The position numbers were made by a program, and so were the translations under genes. Below are positions 34,038-43,044 of a DNA stretch of 64,000 nucleotides, piece by piece. The stretch's first letter is position 1. Every line of letters begins with the position of its first letter. Source of the DNA: Bryobacteraceae bacterium (GTDB taxonomy: Bacteria > Acidobacteriota > Terriglobia > Bryobacterales > Bryobacteraceae); NCBI GenBank assembly GCA_041394945.1, contig JAWKHH010000004.1, positions 1 to 64,000 on the forward strand. Direction: 5' to 3'. The notes beneath the pieces are model-generated. The model was not told where the DNA came from. It saw only the letters and a program-made list of their open reading frames with translations, and did not search any database.

Positions 34038-36071
34038 ATGTCTTCCCTCCTTCGGCTCCCCATCCTGATGATTTTGCCCGCCCTTGCGCTCGCCGACGAC
34101 GGCATCTGGCTTATGAACCAACCGCCGGTCGCGCGGATCGCCAAGGAGCGCGGATTCGATGTTCCGGCGGGGTTCGTCGGGAAACTGCAGCGGGCATCGG
34201 TCCGGCTGATGAACGGGGGATCGGCTTCGTTCGTCTCCCCGCGCGGGTTGATCTTCACCAATCACCACGTTGCCTCCGAGTGCATCCAGAAGCTGAGTTC
34301 ACCGGAGCGGGACCTGATGAAGAACGGCTTCCTCGCCGCGAGTGAATCCGGCGAGCTGAAGTGCCCGGACTACGAGGCGAACATACTCGAGGAAATCACC
34401 GACGTCACGGCTCGGGTGAACGCCGCGGCGGCCCGGGGCGCGAGCGCCGCGGAAGCCAACCGTCAGCGCAAGGCGGAGATGACCGTCATCGAGAAGGCGT
34501 GCGTGGCCGCCGGTGGCGGGCGTTGCGACGTAGTGACCCTCTACGCGGGCGGCTTGTACCACCTGTACCGTTACCGGAAATACACCGATATCCGGCTCGT
34601 GTTCGCGCCCGAGTTCGCCATCGCGGCATTCGGAGGCGACCCCGATAACTTCACTTACCCGCGTTACTGCCTCGATTTCTCGTTTCTCCGGGCATGGGAG
34701 AACGGAAAGCCCGCTTCGACGCCGAACTATTTGCGCTGGAGCCGGAAGGGCGTGCGGGACGGTGAACTGATCTTCGTGTCCGGCCACCCGGGCACGACCG
34801 GCAGGTTGGAAACGGTTGCCGCGCTCGAGTTCTTTCGCGACCACAGCTACCCGCTGACGCTCGACTATCTGAAGTCGATCATCGCCGCGCTCGAGAAGTA
34901 CAGCGCGGGCTCGGCAGAGGATCGGCGGGTGGCGCAGGACAACCTCTTTACTCAACAGAACAGCTTCAAGGCCTACACTGGTTTCCTCGCCGGCTTGCGC
35001 GACCCGGCGCTGATTGCCCGTAAGCGCGACGACGAAGCCACGCTTGTTTCGCGCTCCGGAGCGGGATCGGAGAAGACGCTCTCCGGCGTCGCGGCGGTGT
35101 ACAAGAGCTACGAGGAGTTCTACGTACGATACCTGCTGCTCGAGCGCTTCGCCGGACGCGGCAGCGAACTGTACCAAATCGCCCGCGAGGTGCTGCGCTA
35201 CGGCGTGGAAAAGACGAAGCCGGATAGCGAGCGCCTGCGCGAATATGTCACCCCGGCGCTCGATTCCCTGGAGCAAGTGATGTATTCGCCGGCTCCGATC
35301 GAACCGTCGCACGAAGAGGCGGTACTGGCCAACTATCTGGCGTTTCTCAAGGCTCGGCTCGGGGCCGATGATCCGCTGGTGAAGAAGCTGCTCGCCGGCC
35401 GGAGTCCCGCCGAGGCGGCACATGACTATGTCGGCACGTCGAAACTGATCGACCTCGCCGAGCGTAAGCGGCTTGCCAACGATCCGGCGGCGGCGGCTGA
35501 GTCCAATGACGGAATGCTTCGGCTGGTGCGAGCCCTCGATGGCGAAGCGCGGCAGTACCGGAAGCGCTTCGAAGATACCGTGGAAGCGCCCCTCGCGCAG
35601 GCGGCCAAGGCCATCGCTCAGGCGCGATTCGCCGCCTATGGCGCCGACGACTATCCGGATGCCACATTCACCTTGCGGCTCTCCTACGGAGTGGTGAAAG
35701 GCTACAAGAACGCCGACGGCAAGGATGTTCCGTGGACCACCACGCTCGGAGGCGTCTACGGCCGGGCCACCGGAGTGGACCCGTTTGCACTGCCGACTTC
35801 CTGGATCGCCGCGCGTTCGCGGCTCAAGTCGACTCCGTTCGATTTCGTGAGCACTGCGGATACGCACGGAGGCAACTCCGGAAGCCCCACCGTGGATACG
35901 AAAGGAGAAGTGGTGGGAATCCTGTTCGACGGGAATCTGGAGGGGCTTCCGAACCGCTTCGTTTACCGCGAAGGACGCGAACGCAGCGTCCACGTGGCGA
36001 GCCAGGGAATCGTGGAGGCGCTGCGAAAGGTCTACAAGGCGAATGCGATCGTCAAAGAGCTGCTGCGATAG
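34038..36071 (+). CDS. S46-family dipeptidyl-peptidase (DPP7/DPP11-like)
   Basis: A 677-residue secreted serine peptidase. I chose the ATG at 34038 because GGAGGG (34028-34033) is its ribosome binding site; an ATG at 34026 would contain that site. Signal: RLPILMILPALALAD. The mature N-terminus DDGIWLMNQPPVARIAKERG is characteristic of S46. The catalytic His is in RGLIFTNHHVASECIQKLS (residues about 70-88) and the nucleophile Ser in STADTHGGNSGSPTVDTKGE, VVGILFDGN. It would remove dipeptides from peptide N-termini in the periplasm. Length is close to the family norm of about 700. The upstream region carries a candidate operator and a tandem duplication. Confidence 0.94.
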   Translation: MSSLLRLPILMILPALALADDGIWLMNQPPVARIAKERGFDVPAGFVGKLQRASVRLMNGGSASFVSPRGLIFTNHHVASECIQKLSSPERDLMKNGFLAASESGELKCPDYEANILEEITDVTARVNAAAARGASAAEANRQRKAEMTVIEKACVAAGGGRCDVVTLYAGGLYHLYRYRKYTDIRLVFAPEFAIAAFGGDPDNFTYPRYCLDFSFLRAWENGKPASTPNYLRWSRKGVRDGELIFVSGHPGTTGRLETVAALEFFRDHSYPLTLDYLKSIIAALEKYSAGSAEDRRVAQDNLFTQQNSFKAYTGFLAGLRDPALIARKRDDEATLVSRSGAGSEKTLSGVAAVYKSYEEFYVRYLLLERFAGRGSELYQIAREVLRYGVEKTKPDSERLREYVTPALDSLEQVMYSPAPIEPSHEEAVLANYLAFLKARLGADDPLVKKLLAGRSPAEAAHDYVGTSKLIDLAERKRLANDPAAAAESNDGMLRLVRALDGEARQYRKRFEDTVEAPLAQAAKAIAQARFAAYGADDYPDATFTLRLSYGVVKGYKNADGKDVPWTTTLGGVYGRATGVDPFALPTSWIAARSRLKSTPFDFVSTADTHGGNSGSPTVDTKGEVVGILFDGNLEGLPNRFVYREGRERSVHVASQGIVEALRKVYKANAIVKELLR

Positions 36072-36103
36072 TAGCGGAGCGCTCCGCGCACTAAGATAGA
36101 CGC

Positions 36104-38022
36104 ATGCAACTCACCCGCCCGATTGCGGCCATGCTGCTGGTGTGCGCGCCGGCGACGTTCGCTGGTGTGATCGAGGGGGGCGCGGCTTCCGATCCGGGGA
36201 AGCAATCGGACTGGCCGGCGATCGCCCACGGCGCCGATGGCTCGCTTTGTATTGCCTACGTCGAGTGGAACGACAAAGACGCTGACCGCGTGTTGGTGCG
36301 CCGGCGCGACGCCTCCGGCGCATGGGGAGCGCCGCGCGAGCTGGTGGATATGGCTCCGGCGATCACTACGCTCCGGCGCTGGCGGCGGGCGAGGGTGTCC
36401 CGGCCGTATGGCCGGCTCAGGTGGACGGCAACTTCGAATTGTTCGCCGCCGACGTAACGCCGGAACGCGCGTCCCGGCCGGAGCGGGTGACACGTTCGCC
36501 GTATGGCGACTTCAACGTGCGCGCAGCGCCAGACGCCAAGGGCAACGTCACCATCGCCTGGCAGTCGTTCCGGGCCGGCAACGCCGACGTCTACGCGCGC
36601 CGGCGCGGGTCGAACAGACGCTGGAGTCCGGAAGTGCTGGTGTCGGCCTGCGGGCGCGGCGATTGGGAGCCGGCGATCGCGCTGGACTCGATGGGCCGCG
36701 CGTGGATCTCGTGGGACGGCTATGAGCACGCCAACTACGACGTCTTCCAGCGCTCGGTCGACGGCGTCCGGCTGGGTCCGGTGACGCCGGTGACCACGGA
36801 GCCGTCGGCGCAGTTTCAATCGACGGTAGCGGTGGGCGAGGACCGGGTATGGGTGGTCGAGTTCGGCGCCAGCTCGGGCGGCCTCCGTTGGAAGCGGACG
36901 ATCGGCGTCCGGGCCTGTGAGAAGGGCAAGCTCCACGAGCCTGCTTCACAACCCGGGAGCAAGTTCACCGGTCGGATGACCCAGTCCGCTGAGCTGCCGC
37001 ATCTGGCGGTGGACAAGTCCGGCGCGCTGACGATGGTGTTCCGTCATTGGACGGACACCAAGCCCAACGAGATGCACCACTTCTACGGACGCGAATGGTG
37101 GACGGCGCCTGGGGCGACCCGTGGCGGTTCGGGCAGAGTTCGGGAAACAACTCGCAGCGGCCTTCCATTTCACAAGGGGCCTCCGGGCTCACCATGGCCT
37201 ACGCGAGCGACGGGCGCAGCGATACCGTGAAGCCCATGGCGCAGGCTCACGCTCTTCCACTACGTGGCTTATCTGGCCGATTGGGCAAACGCGAACGCGG
37301 GCGCCGGAGCCGGGCTCACTGAAGTGAAGCTGCCCGCGCCGCAACAGGGCCCTCCCCTGCGCCCCCGTCACACGATGAATGCAGGTGGAAAGACCTACAC
37401 GCTGTTGCTTGGCGACTCGCACCGGCACACCGATATCCGTGGGCGTTCGGGCGTGGACGGATCCGTGCTCGATACCTACAGCTACGCGATTGACGCGGCG
37501 CGGCTCGATTGGCTGGGTGCGGACGCAGACAGACGAATCCGGCCATTTAGCGCGCGACGCTCTGGCCAAGGGCAACACCTACGGGTTCGATTCCGTCTCC
37601 GATCACGCATCCACTCATAACAGTTGGGCTGGTGTGTGGGCGCAAACGCTCGATCGCGCGGGCGTTCTGGAACGAATGTACGCGCGGAGAACCTACGCGG
37701 CCACCCACGAGATGATCATCCGCATGACGGCTGGCCCGCATCTGCCGGGAGAGGAGTGGTCCGAGGCAGTGTCGCAACCGATCCGGATCCAGGGCGCCGT
37801 GGCCGCTCCGGACGATCTGCGTCGCCTGGAGTCGTAGAGGACGGCAAGATCGTCTACACAACAACCCACGAGGGCCGGCATGCCACGCTCGATTTCCGAG
37901 ATGCCGGCGCAAAGGCCGGGCGAAGCTACAACTAGGTGCGCATGTTTCAGCGCGACACCGAGAGGCTGGACGGCGCTCCGGAGATCGCGCGGGTGTCGCC
38001 GTTCTATGTGAATCGCCGGTAG
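36104..38022 (+). pseudogene. DUF3604-type protein with N-terminal propeller, broken by frameshifts and a deletion
   Basis: The gene starts intact with TAAGAT six bases before the ATG and a signal peptide (IAAMLLVCAPATFAG). A sialidase-like propeller follows (SDWPAIAHGADGSLCIAYVE, then in another frame DAKGNVTIAWQSFRAGNADV). Frames change near 36360, 37110, 37240 and 37520. The DUF3604 core begins TYTLLLGDSHRHTDIRGRSG, VDGSVLDTYSYAIDAARLDW, then jumps to NTYGFDSVSDHASTHNSWAG, so about 200 or more residues of the hydrolase centre are deleted. The end reads TTTHEGRHATLDFRDAGAKA, GRSYN, a TAG, then VRMFQRDTERLDG to SPFYVNRR with a stop at 38022. Clearly inactivated, but recent enough to be readable throughout. 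Confidence 0.85.
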
Positions 38023-38113
38023 GCCGATTGCCCGGATCTTGACGCCGAAATCATCTTCCTGAAACGGAGTTCAGGCAAACTCTGGAATGAATCAAAAACT
38101 TCAGGGAGGCATC

Positions 38114-41100
38114 ATGCCGTTACGGACGATTCTGATTTTCTGCGGGATGGCTGCGCTATTGTCCGGCCAATCGTTCACGGGGCGCATTGTCGGAACGGTT
38201 ACCGACGCGAGCGGCGCCGTGATCGCCGGAGCCGAGGTGAAAGCGATCGAGGTAGCCAACAATCGAACGCTGGCCGCATCGACCAACGCCGACGGTAATT
38301 ATTCGATCAACGAGGCCCCGCGCGGCGAATACTCGATCGAAGTGGCCTCCACCGGGTTCAAGCATTTCGTCCGCAAGGGAGTCGTGCTGAACGTGGGTCA
38401 GCAGGCGCGGGTGGACGTAAAGCTGGAGATCGGCGCCGTGTCGGAATCCGTGGAAGTGGTGGCGGATGCGTCGCTGCTCGAGACGGTGGATTCGGTGCTC
38501 GGCAAGGTGGTGGACAACCGGCGGATCACCGAGCTGCCGCTGAACACCCGCAACGTCTACTCGCTGCTGTATCTGACGCCGGGCGTCACTGGGAGCGTGA
38601 GCACGACGTACGGGACAGGCTACGGAATCAACGGCGCCCGCAACTCGATGCTCGACATCCTGGTGGATGGCGTGAGCACGGCGCACCCTACCGTCAACGG
38701 GTTCTCGGGGAACTCGACGTTTCCGCCGGTGGAGGCGATCGCGGAGTTCAAAGTGATGGGCGCGAACTACTCGGCCGAGTTCGGGCGAAGTAACGGCGGC
38801 ATCGTGAACGTCGTGTACAAGTCCGGCGGCAACGATCTGCACGGGAGCCTGTTCGAATTCCTGCGCAACTCGAAGCTCGACGCGAACGATTTCTTCAACA
38901 ACCGTCAGGGGCGTCCGCTGGGGAGCTTCAAGCGGAATCAGTTCGGCGCGATGGTGAACGGGCCCATCCGGAAGAACCAGACGTTTTTTCTCGCGAGCTT
39001 CGAGGGCTTGCGCGAGCGCAGCCTCGCGAACACCACGACTTCGGTGCCCACGGCGGCACAGAGGTCCGGCGACTTCAGCCATACTCTGGCGGCCAACGGC
39101 AACCCGGTGAACGTCTTCAATCCGTTCACAACGCGCGCGCAGGGCAACGGGTTCGTCCGGGATCCCTTCCCGGGCAACGCGATTCCGGCGTCTATGTTCG
39201 ACCCGGTGGCGCGCAACGCGATGAAGTACTATCCGGATGGCAACACCGTCACCAACTCGGTGACCAATCTCAATAACTTCTTCAACACGGGGTCTCGGCG
39301 GTTCGACCAGAACCAGGTGGATGGCCGCATCGATCAGAACCTCACGGACCGGCAGCGCATCTTCGGGCGCTTTTCGTGGCGCAAGAATCTGGACTCGCCC
39401 GCGATCTTCTTCCCGAGCGATCTCACGATCGCAGAGGGCCGCGTCGAACAGGGCGTGAAGCAGCCGTCAGCGTCGGTGGACTACACGAATACGCTCTCGC
39501 CGACTACGGTGTGGACGGCACGGTTCGGCGTATCGCGGTCGATCTTCAACTACGACAACCAGGGGCTCGGTTTCAAGCCCTCCTCGCTGGGGCTTCCGGT
39601 GACGATCGACAGCGTGGTGGACCGGCAGATGTTTCCACGGTTCGGTGCTTCCGGATTTGTGAACCTCGGCGGAAGCGACCACCGCTATAGCACCTTCAAC
39701 ACGTTTACGCTGCTGTCGAACGTATCGAAGATGGTGGGCAATCACACCGTGAAAGCGGGCTGGGAGGGGCGGCTGATCCGGGCGAACGTGTGGGAAGCCC
39801 GTTCGGCGGGGACTTTCAACTTCAGCTCCGGCTTCACGCAGGGGCCGAACCCGAACCAGGCGAGCGCGACGGCCGGCCACAGTATCGCCTCGCTGCTTCT
39901 GGGCACGGGAACCACCGGGAATGTGCTCATCCGCAACTGGAAGAACGTGGCCGCGCAAAGCTTCTACCACGGCTTCTACCTGCAGGACGACTGGCGGGTG
40001 ACCCGGAAGCTCACCCTCAATATCGGAATCCGGTACGACTTCGACCTGCCGCGCACCGAGCGCTACGACCGTATGAACTGGTTCGACCCGCAGGCGGTGT
40101 CTCCGCTGAGCGGGGCCGTGCCGGGCCTGGGCGAACTGCGAGGCGGCGTCCGGTTCGTCGGCGTCGACGGAAACCCGCGGACGCAGTTCAACAAGGATCT
40201 GAACAATCTCGCTCCGCGCGTCGGATTCGCCTATCAGGCCGATTCGAGGACCGTGATCCGCGCCTCGTACGGGCACTTCTTCGGGCCGTCACGCCAAAAC
40301 GCGCAGGGCACCGTGGGTCCGTTCGGATTCCGGGTTGAGTATCCGTGGGTGACCACCACCGATGGCATCACACCGTTCAACCGTTTGAGCAATCCGTACC
40401 CGGAAGGATTCCGCGGCGTGCCTGGGGCCGCCGACGGTCTGCTGACGCAGGCCGGGGCGAACTTGCAGGCGTTCCTTCAGGATTCGCCTTCGCCCTGGAA
40501 CATGATGTGGAACTTCACCATCCAGCGCGAACTTCCCGGCGGCGTTCTGCTCGAATCAGCCTACGTCGGCAACCGCGGCCTGTATCTCAGCCGCAGCGGC
40601 GAGAGCGGCATGGAGCTGAATCAGTTGGACCCGCAATACCTGTCGCTTGGGAGCGCACTGAACCAGCGCGTGCCGAACCCGTTTTTCGGGATCGTCAACA
40701 ATGGTGTGCATCTTTCGAACACGATCGCGCGCGGGCAGCTCCTGCGGCCCTACCCGCAATTCACGAACGTGCAGCCCCTCTATGACGCCGGATCGAACTC
40801 GATCTATCACGCCTGGCAGAACACGTTCAAGCGCCGCTTCTCGCATGGGTTTCTGTTCGAGGGCAGCTACACGTGGGCGAAGCTGATCGACACCGGCGAC
40901 AGCCATCAGAACACGTTCGACGTGGCCGCCAGCCGCGCGCTGGCGTCCCAGGATGTGGCGCATCGATTCGTCGCGAGCTTCGTGTACGATCTGCCGATCG
41001 GCTCCGGGCGCGCGCTGAACACGGGCGATTCGAAGGTGGTGAACGCCGTGCTCGCCGGCTGGCAGGTCAACGGCATCGCCACGCTGCAGAGCGGGCTGCC

Positions 41101-41506
41101 GCTCGCGCTCTCGGCAAGCAACACCTCCGGGCTTTTCGCGGCGCGAACGCAGCCCAACAGCAACGGAACCAGTGGAAGAAAGACCGGCCCGGTGCAGGAC
41201 CGTCTGGACGCTTACTTCAATCCGGCCGTCTATTCACAGCCGGCGCCGTTCACGTTCGGCAACCTGGGCCGCTACCTGCCCGACGTACGGGGCAATTCGG
41301 TCCGCAACTGGGATCTCTCGTTGTTCAAGGAGGTTTCGGTGAAGGAGCGCGCGCGAATCCAGTTCCGGGCCGAGTTCTTCAACGCGTTCAACCAGGTGGT
41401 GTTCGGCAATCCGAACACCACAGTGACGTCGAACGCGCTCGGAGTCATCACCAGTCAAGCGAACTCGCCGCGGCAGATCCAGTTCGGGCTCAAGCTGCTC
41501 TGGTAG
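38114..41506 (+). CDS. TonB-dependent receptor with carboxypeptidase-like regulatory domain
   Basis: A 1130-residue outer-membrane protein. I chose the ATG at 38114, which has a strong ribosome binding site (AGGGAGG) five bases away; the ATG at 38087 precedes it in frame. After a signal ([16 protein letters not shown]) comes a CarboxypepD-reg domain ([40 protein letters not shown]). The plug follows ([62 protein letters not shown]). The rest is a long beta-barrel ending [11 protein letters not shown], an aromatic C-terminus as expected for outer-membrane insertion. This Oar-like type is greatly expanded in Acidobacteria and is thought to take up oligomers. Ligand unknown. Confidence 0.93.
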   Translation: MPLRTILIFCGMAALLSGQSFTGRIVGTVTDASGAVIAGAEVKAIEVANNRTLAASTNADGNYSINEAPRGEYSIEVASTGFKHFVRKGVVLNVGQQARVDVKLEIGAVSESVEVVADASLLETVDSVLGKVVDNRRITELPLNTRNVYSLLYLTPGVTGSVSTTYGTGYGINGARNSMLDILVDGVSTAHPTVNGFSGNSTFPPVEAIAEFKVMGANYSAEFGRSNGGIVNVVYKSGGNDLHGSLFEFLRNSKLDANDFFNNRQGRPLGSFKRNQFGAMVNGPIRKNQTFFLASFEGLRERSLANTTTSVPTAAQRSGDFSHTLAANGNPVNVFNPFTTRAQGNGFVRDPFPGNAIPASMFDPVARNAMKYYPDGNTVTNSVTNLNNFFNTGSRRFDQNQVDGRIDQNLTDRQRIFGRFSWRKNLDSPAIFFPSDLTIAEGRVEQGVKQPSASVDYTNTLSPTTVWTARFGVSRSIFNYDNQGLGFKPSSLGLPVTIDSVVDRQMFPRFGASGFVNLGGSDHRYSTFNTFTLLSNVSKMVGNHTVKAGWEGRLIRANVWEARSAGTFNFSSGFTQGPNPNQASATAGHSIASLLLGTGTTGNVLIRNWKNVAAQSFYHGFYLQDDWRVTRKLTLNIGIRYDFDLPRTERYDRMNWFDPQAVSPLSGAVPGLGELRGGVRFVGVDGNPRTQFNKDLNNLAPRVGFAYQADSRTVIRASYGHFFGPSRQNAQGTVGPFGFRVEYPWVTTTDGITPFNRLSNPYPEGFRGVPGAADGLLTQAGANLQAFLQDSPSPWNMMWNFTIQRELPGGVLLESAYVGNRGLYLSRSGESGMELNQLDPQYLSLGSALNQRVPNPFFGIVNNGVHLSNTIARGQLLRPYPQFTNVQPLYDAGSNSIYHAWQNTFKRRFSHGFLFEGSYTWAKLIDTGDSHQNTFDVAASRALASQDVAHRFVASFVYDLPIGSGRALNTGDSKVVNAVLAGWQVNGIATLQSGLPLALSASNTSGLFAARTQPNSNGTSGRKTGPVQDRLDAYFNPAVYSQPAPFTFGNLGRYLPDVRGNSVRNWDLSLFKEVSVKERARIQFRAEFFNAFNQVVFGNPNTTVTSNALGVITSQANSPRQIQFGLKLLW

Positions 41507-41612
41507 CGAGATTGGAGCAGGGTCTTACAAGTTGTTTGGGTACAAACGGGCGGTATTCCTGTAGAATTGCCGCCTCGGGAGTCCGACAGCATTTATTCGT
41601 GGAGGTCTCGCC

Positions 41613-42209
41613 GTGACCGGGCACCTTATCGCCGCTTCCTGCTTCGCTCCGATGACCGTCGCAGCTCCGGCGGCCGTTCTTACCTTCGGTTCCAATCTGG
41701 CGCCGGAGGCCGCCGGCGCCAAAGGTTCCGGCTCGGTTAGCGTCGACTACGACAACGTGGCTCACACGCTCACCATCGACGTCAGTTGGACCAGGCTCTC
41801 CGGCGCCACGACGGTTTCGCACATCCACTGCTGCGTCGCCCCTCCGGGGACGGTGGGAGTGGCGGCCACGCCAGGCACTCTGCCTCTGTTTCCAAACGGA
41901 GTTACGAGCGGCGCATACATGGTGACGCTCGACCTGACAGACGGCGCGAGCTACACGGCGGGCTATCTCGCCGGCGGCACGGCGGCCGATGGCGAGGCGA
42001 AGCTGCTGCAGGGTTTGCTGGACGGCCAAGCCTATCTGAACATCCACACGAGCACTTTCGGCGCGGGCGAAATCCGCGGCTTCCTCTCCGCGGCGCCGGA
42101 GCCGGGAACCGTGGACCTCGTCGGTCTCGCACTCGCCCGGCATCGCGCTCCGCCGCCGTCTCTAACCGGCCTCGGGCGGCGGACCAGAGATTCGCGGCTA
42201 CCCTGGTAG
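41613..42209 (+). CDS. Secreted CHRD-domain protein with frameshifted PEP-CTERM tail
   Basis: A 198-residue protein from a GTG with GGAGG as ribosome binding site. After a signal-like N-terminus, residues about 24-150 are a CHRD domain: HTLTIDVSWTRLSGATTVSH, IHCCVAPPGTVG, then TAGYLAGGTAADGEAKLLQG and AYLNIHTSTFGAGEIRGFLS. This is followed by APEPGTVDLVGLALA, the start of a PEP-CTERM sorting signal. In this frame it then runs into RHRAPPPSL. One base away, the other frame reads GIALRRRL and stops at 42165, exactly the normal PEP-CTERM end. A one-base change in the CCCGG run at about 42136-42140 therefore destroys the signal. It may be a sequencing error or a real phase change. Confidence 0.78.
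   Translation: MTGHLIAASCFAPMTVAAPAAVLTFGSNLAPEAAGAKGSGSVSVDYDNVAHTLTIDVSWTRLSGATTVSHIHCCVAPPGTVGVAATPGTLPLFPNGVTSGAYMVTLDLTDGASYTAGYLAGGTAADGEAKLLQGLLDGQAYLNIHTSTFGAGEIRGFLSAAPEPGTVDLVGLALARHRAPPPSLTGLGRRTRDSRLPW
42199..42204 (+). promoter_or_regulatory. -10-like element of the EEP-hydrolase gene
   Basis: TACCCT, six bases before the ATG at 42211. It overlaps the end of the CHRD frame. No ribosome binding site follows, consistent with a leaderless start. Confidence 0.3.
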
Positions 42210-42210
42210 C

Positions 42211-43044
42211 ATGCTTCGCTATTGGATGCTTGCCGCCGTTTTGGCCGCCCTCGGCCCCCTCGGCGCGGAAACGCTTCGAGTGATGACCTTCAACGTCCGG
42301 TATCCGGCCAAGGGCGATGGACCGGACCGCTGGGAGGTCCGCCAGGACACGCTCGTGCGCGCCATCGCGCTCAAGAACCCTGACGTATTCGGCACGCAGG
42401 AGCTCTTCCACACGCAGGGCGAGTACATCGTCGCCAACCTGCGCGAATACCAATGGATCGGCAACAGCCGCCGGGGGAACCGCGAAGACGAGCACATGGG
42501 CGTGTTCTTCAAACCATCGAAGCTCCGGGTGATCGAGGCTGGGAACTTCTGGCTTTCGGAGATGCCGGAAGTCGCCGCGTCGCAGGCTTGGGGCGCTACG
42601 CTTCCGCGCATGGTCACCTGGGCGCAGTTTGAGATCCGGGAAAGCGGCCGGCGGTTCTACTTCTACAACACGCACTTTCACCACACCGTCAACGGGAACA
42701 TGGCTCGCGTGAATTCGGCGAAGCTCATCGCCGCGCGTATCGCGACGCTTCCGGCGCATGTGCCACTGATTCTCACCGGCGATTTCAACGCCGGCGCGCC
42801 CGGCGCCGATCCTTATAAGATCCTCAGCGCCATACTGACGGATTCGCGTGTAGCCGCGGCGCGGAAGCTCGGTCCCGAGGGCACATGGAGCGGATTCAAA
42901 GGCGAATCGACGGACCGGCGAATCGATTGGATCCTTTATCGCGGCGCGATCTCCACGCTGGAGTCGGAGACGGTCACCTACAACGAGTCCGGCCGCTACC
43001 CGTCGGATCACTACCCGGTGTTCGCTGTGTTCGAGTTGAACTAG
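42211..43044 (+). CDS. Secreted endonuclease/exonuclease/phosphatase-family hydrolase
   Basis: A 277-residue protein with a signal peptide (RYWMLAAVLAALGPLGAE). It follows the EEP fold throughout: LRVMTFNVRYPAKGDGPDRW, DVFGTQELFHTQGEYIV (metal Glu), FYFYNTHFHHTVNGNMARVN, then LILTGDFNAGAPGADPYKIL, DRRIDWILYRG and YPSDHYPVFAVFEL (catalytic His). Probably a phosphodiesterase acting on nucleic acid or a sugar/lipid phosphate outside the cytoplasm. Its stop shares CTAG (43041-43044) with the convergent propeller/PHP gene. Confidence 0.9.
   Translation: MLRYWMLAAVLAALGPLGAETLRVMTFNVRYPAKGDGPDRWEVRQDTLVRAIALKNPDVFGTQELFHTQGEYIVANLREYQWIGNSRRGNREDEHMGVFFKPSKLRVIEAGNFWLSEMPEVAASQAWGATLPRMVTWAQFEIRESGRRFYFYNTHFHHTVNGNMARVNSAKLIAARIATLPAHVPLILTGDFNAGAPGADPYKILSAILTDSRVAAARKLGPEGTWSGFKGESTDRRIDWILYRGAISTLESETVTYNESGRYPSDHYPVFAVFELN

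Noticed and set aside
34299..35993. 564-codon minus-strand frame opposite the S46 peptidase
   Set aside because: Shadow of a well-supported peptidase gene; no motif of its own.
37264..37620. Separate small protein of 118 residues
   Set aside because: It is one frame-piece of the broken DUF3604-type gene; adjoining frames continue the same family pattern.
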